A DNA stretch of 47,658 nucleotides from a virus. The number at the start of each line of letters is the position of its first letter. Position 1 is the first letter of the stretch. Both the position numbers and the translations under genes were made by a program. The stretch spans positions 1 to 47,658 of IMG/VR virus record IMGVR_UViG_3300020056_001542. One strand, written 5' to 3'. The notes beneath the pieces were generated by a model, which was not told the DNA's origin, did not search any database, and saw only the letters and a list, made by a program, of their open reading frames with translations. This document shows positions 1-8,878 of this stretch, in pieces.

Positions 1-1595
1 ACAGAGGAATATTTGTAACAAGTATCGACATTTATTTCTCTGAAAAATCAGATACTACTGATTTACCAGTTTATCTTACATTGAGACCTATGGAAAGTGG
101 AAGACCTTCTCCATATACATATTTAGCTAAAGCTGAAAAAAATTGGTCAGATATTAATGTAGATTCTACAGGACAAACTCCTACTAATTTTAAATTTTCT
201 CATCCAGTTTATCTCGATGCTTTTAGATTTTATGCTTTTGCAGTTGAAACAAATACATCTAAATATAAAATACACTATTCAGAAATCTATCAACACATTC
301 TTGGATCTACTGAAAAACTTGTAGATAAAAATCCAGTAACTGGTTCTGTATTTTATTCACAAAACGGTGTTACTTGGTCAGAAGTTCAAGAGCAAGATCT
401 CAAATTTAGAGTAAAGAAAGCCACATGGGTTAATCATCCAAGTATAACCGCAAATGAACTTGTAAATATTAAACTTCAAAATAAAGCGGTACCAAATAGA
501 ATACTTGCTTCGAATCCCATTAAAACCGATGGAACAACTACCTTTTATGTAAAACATCCAAATCATGGGTTTTTAGAAGGTGATACTGTAAATATTTCTG
601 GTGTTGTTGGTTTAGGTGGCACTAATTATATTGGTGGTATTCATAAAGATAATATTAATGGTGTAAGAACTATTAAATCAGGTTCTGGTAATGTAGCTGC
701 TCGAGATTGGAAAGGCTATTATATTGTAGCTGGAACAGGTGCGGCAAATACTACATTAGCTGGAGAAACTGGAGGAGGGGATGCTGTAGAAGTAGAACAA
801 AACTATATTTACACCCACTTTGTTCCAAACTTAGATACTGCAAATGTAAATGGTACACAAGTATTTGCTGGTGTTAAAGGATTTTCTGCTCAAAAGAATA
901 TTTTTAACTCAGAATCTGGTGCATACGATAGAGATGCTACTTATGCTCAAGTAAAATTAAATAAAACAAATAGATGGAGAGATGTTCCTCGAGTAATCGG
1001 AAACTCTTCGGTTGAAGCTGCTCATACTACAGGTGCATCTATTAATGATAATAAATCATTTGAAATTGGATTGTATTTAAGTACTGATGATGCAAGAGAT
1101 GTAATGCCATTTATTGATATGCAAAGAGCAAACGTTGCTTTAATGTACCCAGCAATTGACAATCCAAGCTTAACTGTAAATAGTACAAATGGTCAAAATA
1201 TGGTAGCATATCCTGTTGCTGAAACAAGTCCTTCAGGTGGTACTATATTAGCAAAACACATTACTTCTATATTCCCAGTTGAAGAACCAGCAGTTGGTAT
1301 TAAACTTCTTATTGGAGCAAATAGACCTAATGTGGCTAACTTTGATGTTTATTATAGAGTTGGCACAAGCGATGAAAATATAAGAGAAAAATCTTGGGTT
1401 TATGTTGCTGCTGACAATTCTCCTCCATCTGATGAAAATCCTGGAATTTACAGAGATTATGAATATACAATTGGTGGAGATAATGGTCTTACTCAAGAAT
1501 TTGAACAATTCCAGTTTAAAATCACAATGAATACAAGTAATATGTTATATTACCCAACACTAAGAGATTTGAGAGCGATAATTTTATTAGATTGA
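1..1595 (+). CDS. Large virion structural protein, C-terminal part (5' end outside window)
   Basis: The reading frame is open from base 3 and has no start in the window, so this is the last ~531 residues of a longer protein. The segments GIFVTSIDIYFSEK and PVYLTLRPMESGRPSP resemble repeats I know from very large beta-rich virion proteins of T4-like marine phages, usually annotated as virion structural or baseplate/fibre-associated. The remainder is Gly/Asn/Thr-rich and ends in FQFKITMNTSNMLYYP, a typical closing beta-sandwich. No enzyme motif, signal peptide or membrane segment is visible. The next gene begins one base after the stop, and all genes to 6437 point the same way, so it lies in a late structural operon. 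The exact place in the particle is inferred, not shown. Confidence 0.75.
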   Translation, partial: RGIFVTSIDIYFSEKSDTTDLPVYLTLRPMESGRPSPYTYLAKAEKNWSDINVDSTGQTPTNFKFSHPVYLDAFRFYAFAVETNTSKYKIHYSEIYQHILGSTEKLVDKNPVTGSVFYSQNGVTWSEVQEQDLKFRVKKATWVNHPSITANELVNIKLQNKAVPNRILASNPIKTDGTTTFYVKHPNHGFLEGDTVNISGVVGLGGTNYIGGIHKDNINGVRTIKSGSGNVAARDWKGYYIVAGTGAANTTLAGETGGGDAVEVEQNYIYTHFVPNLDTANVNGTQVFAGVKGFSAQKNIFNSESGAYDRDATYAQVKLNKTNRWRDVPRVIGNSSVEAAHTTGASINDNKSFEIGLYLSTDDARDVMPFIDMQRANVALMYPAIDNPSLTVNSTNGQNMVAYPVAETSPSGGTILAKHITSIFPVEEPAVGIKLLIGANRPNVANFDVYYRVGTSDENIREKSWVYVAADNSPPSDENPGIYRDYEYTIGGDNGLTQEFEQFQFKITMNTSNMLYYPTLRDLRAIILLD

Positions 1596-1596
1596 T

Positions 1597-1809
1597 ATGG
1601 TTAAAAAAATTGAAGGTCGACCAGACTTGGTAAAAGATGAAAATACAGGCGTGTTTAGCTATATAAATAGTGCTAAGAAGAAACAGGCACGTGCTGAAAG
1701 ATTAAAACAATTAGAGCATGAACAAGAAACAAAGAAAGATGTAGAAAATCTTAAGCAAGATGTCAGTGAAATTAAAGATATGCTTAAGGCACTATTGGAA
1801 AAATTGTAG
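1597..1809 (+). CDS. Small coiled-coil protein of the structural operon
   Basis: A 70-residue protein starting one base after the preceding stop. The N-terminus (VKKIEGRPDLVKDENTGVF) resembles small conserved proteins of T4-like marine phages that sit among virion genes. Residues ~25-70 are Lys/Glu-rich with regularly spaced Leu/Val and a strong coiled-coil look (VENLKQDVSEIKDMLKALL). There is no catalytic motif. Tight spacing on both sides (9 bases to the next start) suggests co-translation with the virion proteins. A chaperone, adaptor or minor virion part are all possible; the function is not recognised. Confidence 0.7.
   Translation: MVKKIEGRPDLVKDENTGVFSYINSAKKKQARAERLKQLEHEQETKKDVENLKQDVSEIKDMLKALLEKL
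1662..1669 (+). promoter_or_regulatory. Possible T4-type late promoter -10 (TATAAATA) inside a small gene
   Basis: An exact TATAAATA octamer lies about 150 bases upstream of the 813-residue fibre gene. It lies within coding sequence, and such an octamer is expected several times by chance in 47 kb of AT-rich DNA, so support is weak. Confidence 0.2.
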
Positions 1810-1818
1810 GTAAAACAC

Positions 1819-4260
1819 ATGGCTAGAAAACAAATAGTTCTTACGACAGATACCTTTGCTAATATGGTTAGCAAAATTAATACTATGGGTACTCATGTCG
1901 GAGATTTAGATAATCTTGATGCTGGTGTTCCTTTAGATAGTGATGTTGTTCAAGTATTAAATGCTTTATATGATTCAATCGGCGATTATAGTTTAGCTCT
2001 TAATACAGATGCTCAAACTTTAAAAGGTGCTATTAATGAATTAGAAGATTCAGTAGAAACACTCAAAGCTGATCGTGATTCTGATGAAACAAACATTATG
2101 GAATTAAATAGCGATCGTGATTCAGCTGCTGCTTCTATGAATCAGTTAATGTTAGACCGAGACTCTGACGAAACAAATATTCAACAACTAAATCAAGATA
2201 GAGATTCAGCAGCTGCTGTTATGAATCAGTTAATGTTGGATCGTGATTCTGATGAAACAAATATTCAACAACTAAATCAAGATAGAGATTCAGCAGCTGC
2301 TGTTATGAATCAGCTGATGCAAGATAGAGACTCTGACGATGGTAAAGCACGAGAATTAGACTCTAACCAAACTTTCCTTTTACACGTAATTGGCACTGGA
2401 ATTAATACAGTTGGTGCATATAATCAAGCTACGCAAACTTATAGTGGAGATATTTCTACATTTGATGATAGCATTAGTGATAAATCTGGTATTGTACCCG
2501 CTATTAATGATCTTCAAGGGCAAATTACACAAATTAAGGCTGCAGCTGGTCTTACTGAAGGAAATGTAGGCAGTCTTGCAAATTTACAAGATCCTATTGA
2601 ACGTTCTTCAGTAGTTGCTTCGATTAATAGTTTAAGAGATTCTGTACAAGCAATGCATGATTCCACTCACATTGGTGGACTTACATTAGATGCAAATAGA
2701 ATTGGTACTAATACTGGTGACATTACTTTACATAGTGGATTTGGTTCAACTGTAGGTACTACGTTTGGTAAATTTGAAAGATATAAAGATAGCGATTTAA
2801 AAATTAGTGCAGGTGATGCTGGATCAACTGCTCTTATCATTGCTGATTCTTCAGTTACAGTTGAAGGCAATCTACGAGTTAGAGGTACAACTACAACCGT
2901 ACATAGCGAAACAATTACTGTTGATGATAATATTATAGAATTAAATACTAATTATGCTGGAGCAGATCCAACAGAAGACGGCGGCATTGATATAAATCGT
3001 GGCACCCATGCAGCGGGAGATGCTCGCTTAGTTTGGGATGAAGGTGATAGTAATTGGCAAATTGGTGTTGCAACTGATTTAAAGAAAGTTGTAAGAAAAG
3101 GTGAGGCTAATGATGTAACAACAGCCATGATTCAAGATGATGCTGTTACTAATGCTAAATTAAGAAACTCAGCAGGGTACTCTGTAATTGGTAAAGCCAC
3201 AAATGGAGCTGGTAATCCAGCAGATATAACATTAGCGGCTAATTCTTTCCTTGGTCGTTCTGGAACTAGTGATATTGCAGGTACTACGCTTTCTGATAAT
3301 AGTGTTCTTGGTAAATCTGGAACTAGTGGTGCTGGTGCGATTTCAATCGATGCTAATCGAGTACTTGGTCGTGATGGAACTGGAAATATTACTGGAATAC
3401 AAATTGACGATAGTCATATTTCTGCCACAGCAGGAATTGTGAATAGTAAACTTGCAAATAGTTCTATCACTGTTAACTCAGTAACAATTTCTCTTGGTGG
3501 TTCAGGTACAATTGATATTGCTGGTGGCATTGATTCACTTGGTGCTGTAAGCGGTATTATAACTGCTGGTGTTGGAGGTAATGCTTCTCCAATACCAGGG
3601 TATGATGCCTTAGAAGATAGTTCTACTACTATTATTATGGGCCATCATCCAGAATTAGTAAATCCAACCAATGATAACCTTCCTGCAAGATCAGTTCTTA
3701 TTGGTTGGCATGCTGGTTCTACTTCAGATCAAGACAACGATAATGATGGACAATTAAATAACGTTGCAATTGGTTATCTTGCAGGCTATAATAATGATGC
3801 AAGACACATTACAGCAATTGGTGCTGAGGCATTGGGTGGTGGATCACTAACATCTGGTGATGGTCATGTAGCAATTGGATATCAATCTCTATATGATGTA
3901 TCATCCTCAATTAATAATGTTGCTGTTGGTAAATTTGCTGGTTATTATTTTACTTCAGGTAGTCATAACGTAGCAGTTGGTTATAATGCTGGTCCTGGAG
4001 TTAATGGTGGTACAGCAAATACTTCAACTTATCTTGGCATGCAAGCTGGTCATGATGGTACAACTGGTACTAATAACACTCTAATTGGTTATAACGCTCA
4101 AAAATCTAGTGCTACAGCAAGTAATGAATTTACATTTGGTGATGCGAATGTAACTAAATGGAGATTCCCAGGTGTATCTTTAGAATGTACGACTAAAACG
4201 TTTATATATGCCTCGGATGGCACAACTGTTTTAAGGACGTTCTTGACAGGCACATCTTAA
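1819..4260 (+). CDS. Trimeric-fibre-like virion protein with coiled-coil repeats and YadA-like head
   Basis: 813 residues. Residues 85-168 hold three 28-residue repeats (DRDSDETNI + QQLNQDRDSAA + VMNQLML), i.e. four heptads each, suggesting a trimeric coiled-coil shaft. Around residues 345-385 is a common phage-fibre module (VEGNLRVRGTTTTVHSE, then DDNIIELNTNY). Residues ~635-770 hold repeats such as NNVAIGYLAGYN, GHVAIGYQSLYD, NNVAVGKFAGYY and HNVAVGYNAGPG. These match the left-handed beta-roll head repeats of YadA-type trimeric adhesins, which also occur in marine phage fibres. The C-terminus (WRFPGVSLECTTKTF) looks like a fibre tip. The ATG follows the preceding stop by 9 bases. A role as tail fibre or adhesin is inferred from architecture; there is no enzymatic motif. 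Confidence 0.75.
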   Translation: MARKQIVLTTDTFANMVSKINTMGTHVGDLDNLDAGVPLDSDVVQVLNALYDSIGDYSLALNTDAQTLKGAINELEDSVETLKADRDSDETNIMELNSDRDSAAASMNQLMLDRDSDETNIQQLNQDRDSAAAVMNQLMLDRDSDETNIQQLNQDRDSAAAVMNQLMQDRDSDDGKARELDSNQTFLLHVIGTGINTVGAYNQATQTYSGDISTFDDSISDKSGIVPAINDLQGQITQIKAAAGLTEGNVGSLANLQDPIERSSVVASINSLRDSVQAMHDSTHIGGLTLDANRIGTNTGDITLHSGFGSTVGTTFGKFERYKDSDLKISAGDAGSTALIIADSSVTVEGNLRVRGTTTTVHSETITVDDNIIELNTNYAGADPTEDGGIDINRGTHAAGDARLVWDEGDSNWQIGVATDLKKVVRKGEANDVTTAMIQDDAVTNAKLRNSAGYSVIGKATNGAGNPADITLAANSFLGRSGTSDIAGTTLSDNSVLGKSGTSGAGAISIDANRVLGRDGTGNITGIQIDDSHISATAGIVNSKLANSSITVNSVTISLGGSGTIDIAGGIDSLGAVSGIITAGVGGNASPIPGYDALEDSSTTIIMGHHPELVNPTNDNLPARSVLIGWHAGSTSDQDNDNDGQLNNVAIGYLAGYNNDARHITAIGAEALGGGSLTSGDGHVAIGYQSLYDVSSSINNVAVGKFAGYYFTSGSHNVAVGYNAGPGVNGGTANTSTYLGMQAGHDGTTGTNNTLIGYNAQKSSATASNEFTFGDANVTKWRFPGVSLECTTKTFIYASDGTTVLRTFLTGTS
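2071..2322 (+). repeat. Three tandem 84-bp (28-residue) coiled-coil repeats
   Basis: Units of 84 bp encode DRDSDETNI/QQLNQDRDSAA/VMNQLML. Copies 2 and 3 share an exact 60-bp match (2170-2229 and 2254-2313), indicating recent duplication or homogenisation, while copy 1 has diverged. Confidence 0.85.
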
Positions 4261-4279
4261 AAGAGGGATATATAATATC

Positions 4280-5401
4280 ATGGCAACTAGAACACCCTTA
4301 AGAATGTGGAATGGCAATATTCGGGAAATGACTTCCTCAGAAATTAATAGTGTCATTGCCCGAATGGCGTCAAAATATCATTACGATGCTTCAATATTAT
4401 TAGATGTTGATAACGGATGGAATAAGTTTGAATATTTACCTACTACGGCAGATTATAATGGCGAAATTCATATAGATTTTCGAAATGAATATTATACAAC
4501 TGGTACAGCTGCTACAAATGCATCGAATTATCCATCTGAGACAACTACTGGAGAACCAGTTTACCAAAATAACCAGTACTTCAATAATTCTCTGTGGCCT
4601 AAATTAGAATATCAAAATAATTATGGTTTATCAGGATTTGATACAGATACAGATAATAAAAGATTTCCTTTGTTTTATAATAATGGAAACTTACAATGTA
4701 TGTCACTTACTGACGTATTAGATACATTTGTTTATCCAGCATTCGAGTATATTGCTGGTTCTCCGATTACCCCTGCTGAAGATCAACCAGGCGCGTATAA
4801 AATTATTGGTAAATCAGGATCAAGCGGGGATGGTGGAGAAGGGGTTGCTCCTACAACACCATCAGGATTTACAAGAATTGGAACAGTTCCAATTTATAGA
4901 GATTGGTTCGCAGATCAAGTAAGATATACAGACGGAACAGCAACAGCAACAATTGGTACTTCCGGAACTACTCAAAACTATTATGAATATGTTGAGTATT
5001 GGTTATTTAGAAAAAACCATTCTGGAACATTTTCGAGTTTTGCTGATAGTGGCACTGCAATTCCATTGCATATGACACCTGGAGCAAATGTAGAAGATCA
5101 TAATTTACAAGAAAAAGATGTTGATGAACTTGTAAAAGTTTTAAAATTTTATGCTCATGGTGAAGGTGGTACAGGAACGAGAAGATTAACTTATAAAATT
5201 GTTGATGCTGCTACTACCTCTCTTGATATTTTAGGTACAATTATGAATAACAGTACAACAAATTCTACAGGTCAAGCTGGTACAAAATATAATCTATTTG
5301 TTAATGCTAATGACTATCGAGCACAAGAATTTCCAGTGGGTACAATTGTAGTTCAAGATCAATATGCATTAGTTATAGATCCAAATGATACTGTACATTA
5401 A
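4280..5401 (+). CDS. Virion structural protein of unknown role
   Basis: 373 residues beginning ATRTPLRMWNGNIREM. The opening 'TPLRxWxGxxxEM' and the mid-region GNLQCMSLTDVLDTFVYPA remind me of a protein family common beside fibre genes in T4-like marine phages, annotated only as structural. Composition is Asn/Tyr/Thr/Gly-rich, with a Gly/Ser stretch near residue 177 (GKSGSSGDGGEGV) that looks like a linker between two halves. There are no Cys clusters, catalytic motifs or membrane segments. An AGAGGG stretch lies 13 bases upstream of the ATG. It is collinear with neighbours and belongs to the late structural block; a precise function is not claimed. Confidence 0.65.
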   Translation: MATRTPLRMWNGNIREMTSSEINSVIARMASKYHYDASILLDVDNGWNKFEYLPTTADYNGEIHIDFRNEYYTTGTAATNASNYPSETTTGEPVYQNNQYFNNSLWPKLEYQNNYGLSGFDTDTDNKRFPLFYNNGNLQCMSLTDVLDTFVYPAFEYIAGSPITPAEDQPGAYKIIGKSGSSGDGGEGVAPTTPSGFTRIGTVPIYRDWFADQVRYTDGTATATIGTSGTTQNYYEYVEYWLFRKNHSGTFSSFADSGTAIPLHMTPGANVEDHNLQEKDVDELVKVLKFYAHGEGGTGTRRLTYKIVDAATTSLDILGTIMNNSTTNSTGQAGTKYNLFVNANDYRAQEFPVGTIVVQDQYALVIDPNDTVH

Positions 5402-5417
5402 ATTATAAAGGTTTATT

Positions 5418-6437
5418 ATGTTTACATCAGAAAATGTATTGAGTGCTGAATTTATTAATGAAAATTCTATTAAAGTCACTCATAAAGAAGGTGATGATGT
5501 TCTTATCACCGTTATTCAAAAAAATCCACGTAAAGAAGCTTATAAATCTTTAATTAGTAGTGGATGGACTCTCAAAAGAATTAAAGAAAGAACAAAGGAA
5601 CTTCAGTCAATTGAAGATCCTTCAGTAAGATTGGTTGAACAAATTGCAAATGGTTATTCTTGGGCAATTTCTCAATTAAAAGATAAACAAGCACAATTTG
5701 ACGATTTAAAAAGTCAATTAAAAGATTTATATCAAGAACAACACGCTGCTTCTCTTACTTTAACAGAACTTTATTCAGAACAGAATGCTGCGTCTGGTAC
5801 TCTTGGCGAATTATATCAAGAACAACAAGTCGCTTCTAGTACTCTTGGCGAATTATATCAAGAACAGCAACAAGCATCAGGCACTTTAGGTGAATTATAT
5901 AAGGAACAACAGCAAGCATCTGGTACTCTTGGAGAATTATATCAAGAACAGCAACAAGCCTCAGGTACTTTAGGCGAATTATATCAAGAACAGCAACAAG
6001 CATCAGGCACTTTAGGTGAATTATATAAGGAACAACAGCAAGCATCAGAAGGTTTAGCCGATCTCTATGATGAACATTCAAAAGCAACTCGAGAATTAGA
6101 AATTGAACGTACTGTATTAAAGAAAGATGTAGAAGCTGAACGTATTGATTTAAATACTGGTTTGAAAAAAGATTTTGTTACACGAATGGACGAAATGAAA
6201 GAGCGTATGCAACAAAACTACGATAAATATCAACAGTTATATGGTATGAATATTTTTGATACTATTTTTAATGAAGAAGTAGATAAAGAAACACTATTTA
6301 AATCTAAATTAGAAATATTAGCAAAACCACAACTTAAAAACTCTGATAAATCTTTTAAATCTAAAGTTCGTAAAGCAAAAGATGTTAATTCTTTAATTAA
6401 ATTAGTATTGAATGAGCTAGAGACTCTTGAAAAATGA
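5418..6437 (+). CDS. Virion-type protein with 14-residue tandem coiled-coil repeats
   Basis: 339 residues in three parts. The N-domain (1-100) includes NPRKEAYKSLISSGWTLKRI, a pattern I associate with structural proteins of T4-like marine phages. Residues 101-224 are about nine 14-residue repeats with consensus TLGELYQEQQQASG, exactly two heptads long, so a long coiled coil. The C-domain (~275-339, FDTIFNEEVDKETLFKSKLE) is homologous to the C-terminus of the protein at 13133-13600 (FAKMFNDDIEQPDLFKIKLD). The two genes bracket the radical-SAM cassette. The stop overlaps the next gene's start by 4 bases (ATGA), coupling it to the glycosyltransferase. It could be a fibre stalk, a scaffold, or the repeated substrate of the downstream enzymes; the last is speculation. 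Confidence 0.7.
   Translation: MFTSENVLSAEFINENSIKVTHKEGDDVLITVIQKNPRKEAYKSLISSGWTLKRIKERTKELQSIEDPSVRLVEQIANGYSWAISQLKDKQAQFDDLKSQLKDLYQEQHAASLTLTELYSEQNAASGTLGELYQEQQVASSTLGELYQEQQQASGTLGELYKEQQQASGTLGELYQEQQQASGTLGELYQEQQQASGTLGELYKEQQQASEGLADLYDEHSKATRELEIERTVLKKDVEAERIDLNTGLKKDFVTRMDEMKERMQQNYDKYQQLYGMNIFDTIFNEEVDKETLFKSKLEILAKPQLKNSDKSFKSKVRKAKDVNSLIKLVLNELETLEK
5718..6089 (+). repeat. 42-bp tandem repeats with a 126-bp higher-order duplication
   Basis: About nine 42-bp units encode TLGELYQEQQQASG-like repeats. On top of this, a 74-bp stretch at 5847-5920 is repeated exactly at 5973-6046, 126 bp (three units) downstream, so the array has expanded recently in blocks of three units. Confidence 0.88.
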
Positions 6438-7057
6438 ATGTACTATTTGTATTATGGGGTAGTAAATACAATTCTACTCAAGTTGAAAAATTATATAATG
6501 ATGTAAAACAATATGGTCCAGAATACAATTATTATTGTTTTACAGATCAATCTATAGAGGTTGATGGATTAAATATAATTCCTATTCCCGAAAATTTATA
6601 TTTACCAGATGTTTGGAATAAACTTTACATGTTTTCTAAAGAGTTTCCAATATCTGGTAAGACGTGGTATTTTGATATAGACGTAGTAATTAGAGGAAAT
6701 CCGTTTGAAGTAGATGTTGATTGGGAATATTTAAATTTATTATATTCTCATTTTAAAGACGATGAGTTAATTCGTCTTACAAATTACGATGTTAAAATAA
6801 ATTCTTCTGTAATGGCATGGGATGCTAATAATGTAGAATTGCACAAACTTTGGATTCATTTTGAAAATTCAGGATATCGTGACTATTTTTTACGTAAGTA
6901 TGCTGGTATAGATAGATATATTATTCATGAAGACTTTAAGGATTCTTTAAGATTTTTTCCATTTGATTATACATGGTCATATAAGTATGAAGATGAAAAA
7001 GAAGCACCTGTGGTTACATTTGAGGAATTAGATTTTGGAAGTATCGATTTTAAATAA
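6434..7057 (+). CDS. Glycosyltransferase-like protein (GT-A fold, DxD)
   Basis: 207 residues. After an N-terminal NVLFVLWGSKY strand come YNYYCFTDQS and, at residues 77-85, TWYFDIDVV. The D81-I-D83 pair fits the metal/nucleotide-sugar-binding DxD motif of GT8-like GT-A enzymes. INSSVMAWDA downstream resembles the acceptor-side 'N(T/S)GVM.w' segment of the same group. The length is short for GT8, as is common for phage versions. The start ATG overlaps the upstream stop as ATGA, and the end overlaps the methyltransferase gene by 23 bases. It probably transfers a sugar to a phage- or host-derived acceptor; donor and acceptor are unknown. Confidence 0.7.
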   Translation: MNVLFVLWGSKYNSTQVEKLYNDVKQYGPEYNYYCFTDQSIEVDGLNIIPIPENLYLPDVWNKLYMFSKEFPISGKTWYFDIDVVIRGNPFEVDVDWEYLNLLYSHFKDDELIRLTNYDVKINSSVMAWDANNVELHKLWIHFENSGYRDYFLRKYAGIDRYIIHEDFKDSLRFFPFDYTWSYKYEDEKEAPVVTFEELDFGSIDFK

Positions 7058-7688
7058 AGCATTAAAATTAATTGAAGAAATTTACGTCGAATCTGAATAT
7101 GGTGATAAAGATATATTTCGTATTAAAGATGTTATTCATTCATTAGATGTAAATCATTGGCGAAATAAGCAATGGGCCGCGGATATTTTTTACAATTTAT
7201 ACGAACAAGTAACACAACAAACTACTGGTAAAATATTAATAATTGGAGGTTGGTATGGGTTATTAGCATATCAACTTAGAAAAAGATTTGATGAAGGTTA
7301 CCATATCGTATCATCTGATATGGATCCTAAATGTGCTAAACTCGGATATAAATTGTTTGCAGATAACAATATTGAATTTAAAACATTAGCTTTACAAAAT
7401 GCAAATGAAAATGACTACGAAGGTATTTCAGCTATTTTTTGTACTAGTGTAGAACATATTCCTCATAATATTATTCAAGATATGATTGATAAAAAAGATA
7501 AAGATTGTTGGGTTGTTCTTCAATCAACAAATATGCCTCATAAAACACATATTAATCCACATTCAACGTATAAAGATCTTGAAAAATCTTTTCGTTGGCC
7601 AAATGATGATAATATGTTTTGGTCTCCTGATTTTGCCAATTCACAAAGTAATGGAGAATGGAATCGTCATATGGTAATTGCTCGATGA
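7035..7688 (+). CDS. SAM-dependent methyltransferase-like protein
   Basis: 217 residues in a Rossmann arrangement. KILIIGGWYGLLAYQL (residues ~66-81) matches motif I of class I methyltransferases, and HIVSSDMDPKCAKLG places an acidic residue at the end of strand 2. IFCTSVEHIP fits motif IV and CWVVLQSTN a later strand. The start is TTG at 7035, preceded by GAGGA at 7022-7026 (8-base spacing), and no in-frame ATG occurs early. The gene overlaps the upstream glycosyltransferase by 23 bases and the next gene by an ATGA, so translation is probably coupled. It probably methylates a sugar, peptide or intermediate made by the neighbours; the substrate is unknown. Confidence 0.68.
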   Translation: MEVSILNKALKLIEEIYVESEYGDKDIFRIKDVIHSLDVNHWRNKQWAADIFYNLYEQVTQQTTGKILIIGGWYGLLAYQLRKRFDEGYHIVSSDMDPKCAKLGYKLFADNNIEFKTLALQNANENDYEGISAIFCTSVEHIPHNIIQDMIDKKDKDCWVVLQSTNMPHKTHINPHSTYKDLEKSFRWPNDDNMFWSPDFANSQSNGEWNRHMVIAR

Positions 7689-8878
7689 GGTGCTTAGTTC
7701 CAGAAACTGGTTTAACAATTAATCCATTAGGAGAAATTGTATTATGTTGTGCTGGAGACAATGTAGCAGTATCACATATTAAAGATATCGATGATGTTGA
7801 AGAATTTTTCAATTCTAATGTATACGATGAGATTCGTCATAATTTTAAAAATAATAACTATCCACCACAATGCGATGTATGTGTAATACACCATAAAGCT
7901 GGAAGAATTGCAAGATTTGATTCTTATAATAGATTTGAGTTTCCAACATATGAAGAAGACGTTGAAAAAGATTCACGACCCATTAGATTTTTAGAAATTA
8001 CTACGAGTAATATTTGTAATCAAATGTGTGTAACTTGTTCGGGTAAATATTCACATAAATGGGCTCCATATGAAAAAATGGCAGTTGAATCTGGATTACA
8101 TTGGAGAGATGAGAATCATAAATTTCATACAGAAATGTATAAAATGACTGATGCTGATGTAGATAAGATACTAAAAATCGTTCCAGGTTTACAGCATCTT
8201 ACAATTAAAGGTGGTGAACCATTTGCTGATCCAAATAATATTAAAATACTAGAAAAACTTGCAGATACAAACCCAGCATGTAGAGTAGAAATTTGTACAA
8301 ATTTTCAATTAGTAACAAATACAGTTATTCAATTACTGCATAGATTAAAAGAAGTACATATTCAAGCAAGCATTGATGGTGTGCATGAGTTGTATGATTG
8401 GATTCGTGGTGGTAATTTTAAAAGAACTTTAAATAATATTAATCGCTATCATGCTGTTGAAGGAAGAAAGGTTGTAATCGTATCTACAATATCAATTTAT
8501 AATTGGATGCATTTACCTGAATTGATTGATTTTTGGAAAGATGTTGATGGCGTTGATAGAATTAGTATGGCTAATTTAGTTACATTTCCAAAATATTGTT
8601 CTCCATTATATTTACATGAACATCATATTAAACAAGGTCTTGATAACTTTTTTAACTATTTAAAAAGCTATAAAAAAGCAAATGATACTTTATATTTAAG
8701 CGATAGACTGGTTGTAAGTGGTGTAAATAATATTTTAAGCGTAAAACCAGATCTATCTGGACGAGGCACTATTCAAAGAAGAATGGTTGAATGGATTGAC
8801 TTTTGCTTAGTTGCAAGAGAAAATAATGAAGATATATATGAATTGGCTCCTTATCTAAAGGATTACAGACGTGATTGA
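7685..8878 (+). CDS. Radical SAM protein with N-terminal auxiliary-cluster (twitch/SPASM-like) domain
   Basis: 397 residues from the ATG that overlaps the upstream stop (ATGA); an in-frame ATG at 7658 would add 9 residues. The radical-SAM cluster motif CNQMCVTC (CxxxCxxC) sits at residues 111-118, followed by HLTIKGGEPFADP, the 'GGEP' SAM-binding motif. Upstream, Cys3, Cys21/22, Cys63 and Cys66 form the pattern of an auxiliary Fe-S domain (CLVPETGLTINPLGEIVLCC), placed before the barrel instead of after it. Enzymes of this type commonly modify peptides or sugars by radical chemistry. It is the first of four radical-SAM genes in a row, more divergent than the next two. The substrate is not known. 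Confidence 0.85.
   Translation: MRCLVPETGLTINPLGEIVLCCAGDNVAVSHIKDIDDVEEFFNSNVYDEIRHNFKNNNYPPQCDVCVIHHKAGRIARFDSYNRFEFPTYEEDVEKDSRPIRFLEITTSNICNQMCVTCSGKYSHKWAPYEKMAVESGLHWRDENHKFHTEMYKMTDADVDKILKIVPGLQHLTIKGGEPFADPNNIKILEKLADTNPACRVEICTNFQLVTNTVIQLLHRLKEVHIQASIDGVHELYDWIRGGNFKRTLNNINRYHAVEGRKVVIVSTISIYNWMHLPELIDFWKDVDGVDRISMANLVTFPKYCSPLYLHEHHIKQGLDNFFNYLKSYKKANDTLYLSDRLVVSGVNNILSVKPDLSGRGTIQRRMVEWIDFCLVARENNEDIYELAPYLKDYRRD

Noticed and set aside
1662-1669. Firm late promoter in the small coiled-coil gene
   Set aside because: The octamer is exact but lies in coding DNA, and several chance hits are expected. Kept only as a low-confidence site.
5392-5414. Fourth TGTACA-type promoter before 5418
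   Set aside because: TGTACA is present at the end of the preceding gene, but 17 bases downstream there is no TARRAT-like box, and the A tract is missing.
5836-6087. Minus-strand repetitive ORF
   Set aside because: Antisense of the 42-bp coiled-coil repeats; it has no ribosome site and no sensible protein pattern.
5718-6089. CRISPR array or other spaced-repeat locus
   Set aside because: Units are contiguous, in frame and of constant 42 bp with no spacers; they code for a coiled coil.
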